From Candidatus Rifleibacteriota bacterium (GTDB lineage: Bacteria > Vulcanimicrobiota > Xenobia > Xenobiales > Xenobiaceae): a DNA stretch of 5,521 bases. Shown piece by piece: positions 1 through 4,321 of this stretch (positions are counted from its first letter, which is position 1; each line of letters starts with the position of its first letter). The translations under genes and the position numbers were made by a program. The notes beneath the pieces are model-generated. The model was not told the origin of the DNA and did not search any database. It saw only the letters and a program-made list of their open reading frames with translations. The stretch is from contig CAAGRW010000110.1 of the NCBI GenBank assembly GCA_900772775.1, forward strand, positions 1 through 5,521. Direction: 5' to 3'.

Positions 1-75
1 AGGGCTTTCCGTTTCGGATAAAAATTCGTGCCATAAAATGCTTAGGCACTCAGCCGAAACAGCTTGATTAGCCAT
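1..75 (-). CDS. dnaA: Chromosomal replication initiator DnaA, N-terminal start only (partial)
   Basis: Only the first 25 codons lie in the window; the gene runs off the left edge. Reading leftward, an ATG at 75-73 opens MANQAVSAECLSILWHEFLS, followed by a few more residues. The 'LW..FL' pattern resembles domain I of DnaA, the small self-association and DnaB/helper-binding domain. A strong Shine-Dalgarno (GGAGGA, complement of 81-86) sits 5 bases before the ATG, which supports this start. Context is the main argument: dnaA lies divergent from rpmH across an AT-rich region full of DnaA boxes in very many bacteria. DnaA is the AAA+ ATPase that binds those boxes and melts the origin. None of the AAA+ or DNA-binding parts are visible here, so the identification rests on context, the short N-terminus and the good ribosome binding site. 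Confidence 0.8.
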   Translation of the reverse strand, partial: MANQAVSAECLSILWHEFLSETESP

Positions 76-97
76 ACTTATCCTCCGTTGAAAAGTA

Positions 98-148
98 CTC
101 TGACGAGAAAATATGTTTTAGGTAGACATTGATTTTACTCGATCAGAG
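98..148 (-). repeat. Imperfect inverted repeat in the putative dnaA leader
   Basis: CTCTGACGAG (98-107) and CTCGATCAGAG (138-148) are reverse complements apart from one extra base, separated by 30 bases. If the dnaA transcript starts upstream of 148, its RNA could fold into a 10-bp stem with a single bulge. The stem would end 11 bases before the dnaA Shine-Dalgarno. The pairing is seen directly; any effect on dnaA translation is inference, and a 10-bp imperfect stem can arise by chance. Confidence 0.4.
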
Positions 149-197
149 CGTTTATTTCGCAAATATAGTGAAATCAGCCGTTTATTTTAGGCAAATA
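142..197. repeat. Near-identical direct repeat pair, each holding a TATTT-n-AAATA palindrome
   Basis: Copy one (142-165) and copy two (173-197) share ATCAG, then CGTTTATTT, then GCAAATA in the same order, about 21 matching bases of 24-25, offset by 31-32 bases (about three helical turns). Each copy contains a small dyad: TATTT-CGC-AAATA at 153-165 and TATTT-TAGGC-AAATA at 183-197. The pair lies 65-120 bases upstream of the dnaA start codon. A tandem dyad on one face of the helix looks like a regulator-binding site, but no regulator is identifiable. They do not match DnaA boxes. Confidence 0.55.
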
Positions 198-213
198 ACG
201 GGCTGTTTTTCTT
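175..213 (+). terminator. Terminator-like hairpin followed by a T-run
   Basis: Bases 175-187 (CAGCCGTTTATTT) pair with 193-205 (AAATAACGGGCTG): 12 pairs with two one-base bulges and a 5-base loop, followed directly by TTTTTCTT (206-213). In rightward RNA this resembles an intrinsic terminator, though the stem is only partly GC-rich. No rightward gene precedes it in the window. If real it would stop antisense transcription coming out of dnaA from entering the origin. It overlaps the second copy of the direct repeat, so the pairing may instead belong to a protein-binding dyad. Confidence 0.35.
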
Positions 214-305
214 AGCTGCTTTCTCTCTTCCTTTAGAAAAAAATAATTTTAATGAACTGTTTTATAGATATTTTATTAACATTTCCACAAATTAACTTAT
301 TAAAC

Positions 306-314
306 TGTGGATAA
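306..314 (-). promoter_or_regulatory. DnaA box (perfect consensus)
   Basis: TGTGGATAA is the exact complement of the consensus DnaA box TTATCCACA. It is the perfect box nearest to dnaA and points opposite to the main plus-strand group at 377-437. Confidence 0.8.
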
Positions 315-376
315 CTAACTAAAAAACTATATTTTCGGAATTTTTTATATAGAATAACATGTTCATAACGATAAAT

Positions 377-405
377 TTATCAACATTATCAACAAGTTAT
401 TAACA
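377..405 (+). promoter_or_regulatory. Tandem DnaA boxes, two directly abutting plus a third
   Basis: TTATCAACA occurs at 377-385 and again at 386-394 with no base between, followed after two bases by TTATTAACA (397-405). TTATCAACA differs from the consensus at one position and is a commonly used DnaA box variant; the third copy has two differences. Spacing of 9 and 11 bases would put DnaA monomers side by side on one helix face, as expected for filament growth. Binding itself is inferred. Confidence 0.7.
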
Positions 406-428
406 AAATAAGTCAAATGTTTATAGAG

Positions 429-437
429 TTATCCACA
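429..437 (+). promoter_or_regulatory. DnaA box (perfect consensus)
   Basis: TTATCCACA matches the consensus exactly and has the same orientation as the tandem boxes at 377-405. A weaker relative (TTTTACACA, 451-459) follows 13 bases later. Confidence 0.85.
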
Positions 438-501
438 AGATTGCATAATTTTTTACACAATTTGCCCAGTATTTTTATCTTAAAATGATGTGTGATTAAG
501 T

Positions 502-510
502 TTATACACA
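502..510 (+). promoter_or_regulatory. DnaA box (TTATACACA)
   Basis: TTATACACA differs from the consensus at one position and fits the TTATNCACA form. It directly abuts the left arm of the 12-bp inverted repeat (510-521). A degenerate inverted partner (TGTGATTAA, 491-499) lies just upstream, giving a dyad-like pair. Confidence 0.7.
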
Positions 511-630
511 GTAGTTTTTACAAAAATAGTATTTTTTTACTTTGTATTACTTCACTATAAGGATATTTCGCTTGATTTGTCTAGGTAAATATACTGTTGA
601 TAACCTGTGTATATGTTGGTAAAAACTACT
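510..630. repeat. Perfect 12-bp inverted repeat flanking an 97-base core
   Basis: AGTAGTTTTTAC (510-521) and GTAAAAACTACT (619-630) are exact reverse complements, 97 bases apart. Each arm sits beside DnaA-like boxes: TTATACACA at 502-510 on the left, and 595-603 plus 606-614 on the right. The core holds T-runs and an AT-rich stretch. The spacing is too long for a convincing intrinsic terminator. A looped or symmetric origin structure is one possible reading. Confidence 0.55.
595..614 (-). promoter_or_regulatory. Pair of minus-strand DnaA boxes
   Basis: TGTTGATAA (595-603) is the complement of TTATCAACA. TGTGTATAT (606-614) is one base from the complement of TTATACACA. The two are spaced 11 bases apart, one helical turn, and face the plus-strand boxes across 511-594. 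They lie just left of the right arm (619-630) of the inverted repeat and about 50 bases before the rpmH promoter, so DnaA bound here could also influence the operon. Confidence 0.6.
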
Positions 631-662
631 TTTTTTTATCGTTTTTTACTATATGTATTTGT

Positions 663-691
663 TTGACAAACTTGCAAATGAGCTTTATACT
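663..691 (+). promoter_or_regulatory. Sigma-70 type promoter of the rpmH operon
   Basis: A perfect -35 (TTGACA, 663-668) is followed by 17 bases and a -10 TATACT (686-691), one base off TATAAT. This is close to the ideal vegetative promoter and is in the right place to drive rpmH and the downstream genes at high level. Transcription is expected to start near 698. No other equally good promoter was seen between here and mnmG. Confidence 0.8.
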
Positions 692-697
692 GCTATA

Positions 698-850
698 GCT
701 CTAGTATTAGGGTTTTTTTAGTGTTCTCTGAAGGCTTGAAAATACAGCAGAGTCACTTTGAAATAGCCGCCGGCGCAGTTGTCGTATTTTTTTTAGTTCG
801 GCAGAAGGGACGCTTGGAGCGGCTCTGAGTTTTTTGGAGGAATTAAAATA
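698..850 (+). promoter_or_regulatory. Long 5' leader of the rpmH operon with three T-runs
   Basis: About 150 bases separate the predicted transcription start from the rpmH ATG. The leader has T-runs at 713-719, 787-794 and 830-835, and a GC-rich patch at 766-776 containing the palindrome CGCCGGCG (768-775). GCCGC (766-770) can pair with GCGGC (819-823), and CAGAG (748-752) with CTCTG (823-827, sharing base 823), just before the last T-run, so alternative folds are conceivable. The rpmH Shine-Dalgarno GGAGG (836-840) follows the last T-run at once. No known riboswitch or ribosomal-protein leader was recognised. Attenuation is a possibility, not a demonstrated property. Confidence 0.4.
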
Positions 851-985
851 ATGAAGCGCACTTTTCAGCCCCATCGCAAATACAGAAAGGTAAAGCACGG
901 ATTTTTCGCTAGAATGGCCTCTTCTTCCGGTCGTAACGTTTTAGCTCGTCGTCGTGCCAAAGGCCGCAAGCGTATCTGCGCCTAA
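851..985 (+). CDS. rpmH: Large-subunit ribosomal protein L34 (bL34)
   Basis: This gene encodes a 44-residue, very basic protein beginning MKRTFQPHRKYRK and containing HGFFARM and the hallmark GRNVLARRRAKGRKR near the C-terminus. This matches bL34 along its whole length; the family is normally 44-46 aa. L34 binds 23S rRNA in the large ribosomal subunit. The middle (PHRKYRKVKHGFF) is slightly off the common PSNRKRKRTHGFR pattern but keeps its charge. The start is fixed by GGAGG (836-840) 10 bases upstream and by the invariant MKRT opening. It is the first gene of the operon behind the promoter at 663-691 and lies 7 bases before rnpA, the order found in almost all bacteria. Confidence 0.97.
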   Translation: MKRTFQPHRKYRKVKHGFFARMASSSGRNVLARRRAKGRKRICA

Positions 986-992
986 TTAAGGA

Positions 993-1361
993 ATGATAAC
1001 TTTAACCAGGTCGAAAGATTTTGATCGTATTTTTCGGCATGGAAGTTCTGTAAGTTCCTCAGAAGTAGTTATTTACGCGCTTAAGCGTTCTAAAGGCAAG
1101 TTTTCCCAGCCGCGGGCTGCTTTTTGTGTGAGTAAAAAGTTTGGCAAAGCGGTGGCGCGTAACCGGGTTAAAAGGCGCCTTAGGGAAGTCTACCGTTTGA
1201 ACGAAGGAAAGCTGGATACTCAATGGGATGTGATTCTTTTAGCCCGTCAGGGAGCTGCTGTTGTTCAGTTCACTCAGCTGGAGAAGAAATTCCTGAGTCT
1301 GTGCCGCAAAGCCGGGATTCTCAAGGAAGTTCAGAGAGTCCCGGAAACGGCGAGCCCGTAA
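993..1361 (+). CDS. rnpA: Ribonuclease P protein component
   Basis: This is the 122-aa protein subunit of RNase P, which helps the catalytic RNA bind precursor tRNA and remove its 5' leader. Visible family features are the N-terminal LTRSKDFDRIFRHG (residues 4-17), the central strand PRAAFCVSKKFGKAVARNRVKRRLRE (40-65) with the signature RNR at 56-58, and the late helix LEKKFLSLCRKAG. Length is typical (110-125 aa). The start is forced: an in-frame stop (TAA, 987-989) lies just upstream. The AAGGA there (988-992) touches the ATG, leaving essentially no spacing, so translation probably depends on coupling to rpmH, whose stop is 7 bases away. The last 61 or more bases overlap yidD. Confidence 0.96.
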   Translation: MITLTRSKDFDRIFRHGSSVSSSEVVIYALKRSKGKFSQPRAAFCVSKKFGKAVARNRVKRRLREVYRLNEGKLDTQWDVILLARQGAAVVQFTQLEKKFLSLCRKAGILKEVQRVPETASP

Positions 1362-1579
1362 AAGCGAGCCTTGCCGCCCGTGGTGCAAACCTTCTTATAA
1401 GGGGATATCAATTTATATCTCGTTACACTCCTGCTGTATGTCGATTTCGCCCCACTTGTTCGGAGTATACGCGTCAAGCAATTCTCAAGTATGGATTTTG
1501 GCGTGGCGGTCTTATGGGAGCTTGGAGAATTTTGAGATGCAACCCTTTTAATCGCGGCGGTTACGATCCGGTTCCTTAA
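1301..1579 (+). CDS. yidD: Membrane protein insertion efficiency factor YidD
   Basis: The conserved part runs from LLIRGYQFISRYTPAVCRF to the C-terminal FNRGGYDPVP and carries the family's cysteine pattern: CRFRPTCSEY followed by LRCNPF. YidD is a small membrane-associated protein that assists YidC in inserting inner-membrane proteins. The conserved region begins near base 1385, yet no ATG, GTG or TTG occurs in frame close to it. The nearest in-frame candidates are GTG at 1301 (92 aa, chosen because the length fits the family of about 70-100 aa) and ATG at 1223 (118 aa). Neither has a well-placed Shine-Dalgarno. Either start overlaps rnpA in another frame (61 or 139 bases), so translation is probably coupled to rnpA, whose stop is at 1359-1361. 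Function is secure; the start is not. Confidence 0.85.
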   Translation: MPQSRDSQGSSESPGNGEPVKASLAARGANLLIRGYQFISRYTPAVCRFRPTCSEYTRQAILKYGFWRGGLMGAWRILRCNPFNRGGYDPVP

Positions 1580-1605
1580 ATATCGACTGCGAGAGTATTT
1601 TATCC

Positions 1606-2331
1606 ATGATTGATTCTATTGCTAATTTGATGCTCGTTTTGCTGCGAGGCATTGAGAGCGTGACAGGCTCCTACGGATTAGCCATTGTAATTTTTGCCGT
1701 TATTGTCAGGCTTTTTCTTTATCTTCCGACTAAACAGCAGTTTCAGTCCATGAAAGAAATGCAAGAAATTCAGCCTGAGTTGCAAAAATTGCAAGAGCGT
1801 TACAAAGACGATCAGCAAATGCTGCAGCAAAAGCAAATGGAATTCATGCGCGATCATAATGTGAATCCCTTAGCCGGATGTCTTCCTATGCTGATTCAGA
1901 TGCCTATTTTGTTTGCAATCTGGCGAGCCATTATGATGGAGCAGCGTATCTTTGAAAATGCCTACTTCATGTGGATTTATCCTGGATCATTGCAGAATTT
2001 ATTCCCCGATTATTTAGCTTCTAGTTTAGCCGGTCGCGATCTCCCCATGATCCTTTTCTATGGTCTGACCATGTATCTGTCTATGCGACTTACCCCCAAC
2101 TCCAATGCCCAAGCGGCTGGTCAGCAGAAGCAAATGGCCATTATTATGACCGTCATGTTTTCATGGATGATGTGGGCTTATAGGTGGCCTTGCGCTTTGA
2201 TTATGTATTGGAGCGTATTCTCACTTTTAGGCATAGTTCAGCAAGCGGCGATCATGAGATCGTCTCTGTCTGGAAAAACTGTAGTAGCTGCCCAGAGTGC
2301 AGGCAAAGAATCGGTTAAAGGCGGCAATTAG
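1606..2331 (+). CDS. yidC: Membrane protein insertase YidC/Oxa1/Alb3, short form
   Basis: This 241-aa insertase places proteins into the cytoplasmic membrane, alone or with SecYEG. Five hydrophobic segments are visible at roughly residues 22-40, 93-112, 146-162, 177-192 and 194-214. The conserved arginine of the hydrophilic groove is R35 (VIVRLFLY). The cytoplasmic helical hairpin spans about 41-86 (SMKEMQEIQPELQKLQERY), and the signature NPLAGCLPMLIQMP starts at 87. Compared with E. coli (about 548 aa) the large periplasmic P1 domain is absent, and there is no N-terminal lipobox as in Bacillus SpoIIIJ. The usual 'YPLT' after R35 is YLPT here. The tail (215-241) is short and polar, weakly basic. 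The ribosome binding site is weak (GAG at 1591-1593). It lies 26 bases after yidD, its functional partner. Confidence 0.95.
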   Translation: MIDSIANLMLVLLRGIESVTGSYGLAIVIFAVIVRLFLYLPTKQQFQSMKEMQEIQPELQKLQERYKDDQQMLQQKQMEFMRDHNVNPLAGCLPMLIQMPILFAIWRAIMMEQRIFENAYFMWIYPGSLQNLFPDYLASSLAGRDLPMILFYGLTMYLSMRLTPNSNAQAAGQQKQMAIIMTVMFSWMMWAYRWPCALIMYWSVFSLLGIVQQAAIMRSSLSGKTVVAAQSAGKESVKGGN

Positions 2332-2361
2332 CAAAAGGTTCGGTTTTGGGAGGTTTAGCTG

Positions 2362-2871
2362 ATGGCATACGATAAAGACTACGAAGAAAACAACTTAGAA
2401 GTTGCTGACGAATTCGACGAGGACGATGATCCTATTGCCGATATTCTTTATGAGATCGTTACCCGCATGGGTTTCGAAGATGTAGATATTGAATGGGAAG
2501 AGCGCAGTGATCACACCAGATATTTCGTAGAAGGCGAAGGTTTGGGTGTTTTGATCGGCCGCCACGGAGCTACTTTGGAAGCTCTGCAATATCTTATCGG
2601 CGTTATCAATTCTCGCCAAGATTTGGTAGAACATAAGATTATTATAGATATCGAAGGCTACCGCGAGCGTCGTGAGTGTAGCTTACGTGCTCAGGCCCAC
2701 GAAGAAGCTTTGATTGCTGTTCGTGAAGGTCAAGAGATTGTACTTGAGCCTATGCCTGCTTGTGACAGACGCATTATTCACGTTTGCTTGCACAGCGATC
2801 CTACTGTAGAAACTTACTCAGAAGGCGTAGAGCCTGAGCGTTGTGTGGTAATTAAGCCTTTGGTTCGATAA
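2362..2871 (+). CDS. khpB: RNA-binding protein KhpB (Jag/EloR): KH and R3H domains
   Basis: This 169-aa cytoplasmic RNA-binding protein has, in order: an acidic N-terminus (residues 1-23, rich in D/E); a KH domain of type II with VLIGRHGATLEALQYL, whose GRHG loop is at 66-69; and an R3H domain with RRIIH (136-140) and TYSEGVEPERCVVIKP. The jag family acts with KhpA on mRNAs and influences cell elongation and division in Gram-positives. The usual Jag_N domain and long linker (Bacillus protein about 208 aa) are missing and replaced by the short acidic segment. The start is well supported by GGGAGG (2348-2353) 8 bases upstream. It follows yidC by 30 bases, the standard neighbour order. Confidence 0.93.
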   Translation: MAYDKDYEENNLEVADEFDEDDDPIADILYEIVTRMGFEDVDIEWEERSDHTRYFVEGEGLGVLIGRHGATLEALQYLIGVINSRQDLVEHKIIIDIEGYRERRECSLRAQAHEEALIAVREGQEIVLEPMPACDRRIIHVCLHSDPTVETYSEGVEPERCVVIKPLVR

Positions 2872-2884
2872 AGGTTTACAATTA

Positions 2885-4279
2885 GTGAATTATTCACCTT
2901 TAGACACAATTGTAGCAACGGCCACTCCTCCAGGTTTGGGAGGGGTGGCCATTGTGCGTATTAGCGGATCTAAAGCTTTGTCTGTGCTTAAAATGGCCGT
3001 TAAAAACGGTCAACAAAAAGTTTGGCAAGCTAGATACATGTATTATTGTGAAATAGTTGATGAGCATGGCCAAACAGTAGACAAAGCTTTAGCTGTATAT
3101 ATGCCTTCTCCTCACTCTTATACTGGTGAAGATGTTGCCGAGATTCATTGTCATGGTGGCAGTGTTTTGGCCAGTGTAATTATAGATATATGTTTATATC
3201 ATGGAGCTCGTTTAGCTCAGCCTGGAGAATTCACCTATAGAGCTTTTATGGCTGGTAAGTTAGATTTGGCAGAAGCTGAGTCTGTTTTGAGCTTAATAGA
3301 AGCCAAATCTAAGAATGCTGTAGTTCTGGCTGCCAACAACTTAAACGGAGCTTTTTCTGAATCTTTGGAAAAACTCCGAAGTGATATTTTGGATTTGATA
3401 GCCCAATATGAAGCTGAGATTGATTATGGCGACGAGATAGCTGCTTCTGACGTGTCATTGATTAAAGACAAATGTCAGACATTTATTCAATTTACAAATT
3501 CATTGCTTTGTAGAGCTAATGAAGGACGTGCTTTAACAGAAGGGCTAGAAACCGTTTTGGTGGGGCCTCCCAATGCTGGTAAATCTACTCTGTGGAATGC
3601 CCTTATAGGACAGGATAAAGCTTTGGTGACTCCTTATCCGGGTACTACTAGAGATCAGCTGGAAGATTATGTCTATGTTGACGGGGTTATGCTCCATTTA
3701 ATAGACACAGCCGGAATGCATGAAGCTCAAGATCCGGTAGAGCAATTAGGCATAAAGAAGACTGAAGCAGCTTTAGAAAAGGCTGAATTGGCTGTCATTG
3801 TTCTTGATTGCAGTATTGACATAGAATCTGACTTCAAAAAGATTATGTCAGACATAGCTGAAAGAGCGAAACAAAATGATGATTTCAAGGTTTTAGTCGT
3901 TTTAAATAAGTGCGATTGCGGTATAAAATTGACTCCTGAATACATTACTGAAACTTTCAATTTCAGACATGTTTGTCAGGCTAGCTTAAAATTCTCTGAC
4001 GGTCTGGAAAATGTGAAAAAAAGTATCGCTCAGTTGTGCCGTCCGCTTTTGAGTTCTGATAAAGCCGCCTTAAGTATGAACCAGCGCCAGCGTCAAGCTT
4101 TAACAAAAGTTAAAGAAGCTTTACTGAATTTGGATTCAGGTGTCAAATCAAACGTACCTTGCGATTGTTTGCTTTTAGATCTACACAATTGTCTGACAGC
4201 TTTGAATGAACTGACAGGACATGATGTCAGTGAAGACATTTTAGACAGGGTTTTTTCTAAATTCTGTTTGGGTAAATAG
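2885..4279 (+). CDS. mnmE: tRNA modification GTPase MnmE
   Basis: This 464-aa enzyme forms, with MnmG, the complex that adds (carboxymethyl)aminomethyl groups to C5 of the wobble uridine (U34) of certain tRNAs, using a tetrahydrofolate one-carbon unit. The N-terminal folate-binding domain begins DTIVATATPPGLGGVAIVRI. The central helical region contains PGEFTYRAFMAGKLDLAEAE (113-132). The inserted G domain has G1 GPPNAGKS (227-234), G2 PGTTRD (252-257), G3 DTAG (274-277) and G4 NKCD (341-344). The C-terminus ends in FCLGK, the catalytic-cysteine tail usually written FCIGK. The GTG start at 2885 is preceded by AAAGG (2870-2874) overlapping the khpB stop, at good spacing. Length is as usual (about 450-465). 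All key residues are present, so it should be active. Confidence 0.97.
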   Translation: MNYSPLDTIVATATPPGLGGVAIVRISGSKALSVLKMAVKNGQQKVWQARYMYYCEIVDEHGQTVDKALAVYMPSPHSYTGEDVAEIHCHGGSVLASVIIDICLYHGARLAQPGEFTYRAFMAGKLDLAEAESVLSLIEAKSKNAVVLAANNLNGAFSESLEKLRSDILDLIAQYEAEIDYGDEIAASDVSLIKDKCQTFIQFTNSLLCRANEGRALTEGLETVLVGPPNAGKSTLWNALIGQDKALVTPYPGTTRDQLEDYVYVDGVMLHLIDTAGMHEAQDPVEQLGIKKTEAALEKAELAVIVLDCSIDIESDFKKIMSDIAERAKQNDDFKVLVVLNKCDCGIKLTPEYITETFNFRHVCQASLKFSDGLENVKKSIAQLCRPLLSSDKAALSMNQRQRQALTKVKEALLNLDSGVKSNVPCDCLLLDLHNCLTALNELTGHDVSEDILDRVFSKFCLGK

Positions 4280-4321
4280 CACTTGATCTTCGCTTTTTCT
4301 AAGGGAGATTTTTTTAATTAT

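Larger units (their letters stand above)
76..660. other. oriC: Probable chromosomal origin region (oriC) between dnaA and the rpmH operon
   Basis: This stretch contains no open reading frame worth calling on either strand. It is very AT-rich, especially 230-460 and 510-560. It contains perfect TTATCCACA DnaA boxes at 429-437 (plus) and 306-314 (minus). It also has TTATCAACA at 377-385, 386-394 (plus) and 595-603 (minus), TTATACACA at 502-510, and weaker relatives at 273-281, 397-405, 360-368 (minus), 451-459 and 606-614 (minus). Box density, the flanking dnaA and rpmH genes and the AT-rich tracts together support an origin, or one half of a bipartite origin as in Bacillus, where the unwinding site lies on the other side of dnaA. 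The unwinding element cannot be placed from sequence alone; 230-300 and 510-560 are the most AT-rich candidates. DnaA boxes here may also autoregulate dnaA. Confidence 0.8.

Noticed and set aside
132..162. dnaA promoter on the minus strand (TTGCGA with TAAAAT)
   Set aside because: Spacing is 19 bases and the -35 is poor; plausible location but not strong enough to annotate.
572..595. Second promoter with TTGATT and TATACT in the origin
   Set aside because: The spacing is only 12 bases, too short for sigma-70 recognition.
768..794. Intrinsic terminator in the rpmH leader (CGCCGGCG followed by a T-run)
   Set aside because: The palindrome has no loop and the only hairpin next to the T-run has about four pairs, one of them G-U, so a true terminator is not supported; kept only as part of the leader observation.
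707..898. 63-codon minus-strand ORF across the rpmH leader and start
   Set aside because: It is antisense to the leader and to rpmH, has no recognisable domain and no reason to be coding; rpmH on the plus strand is certain.
2395..2634. 79-codon minus-strand ORF inside khpB
   Set aside because: It is a shadow of the khpB coding sequence on the other strand, with no family resemblance.
3727..3960. 77-codon minus-strand ORF inside mnmE
   Set aside because: It lies wholly within the G domain of mnmE on the opposite strand and reads as a composition shadow.
4280..4321. Possible terminator between mnmE and mnmG because of T-runs
   Set aside because: No stem precedes the T-run, and AGGGAG before it serves as the mnmG ribosome binding site; the two genes are functional partners and likely co-transcribed.
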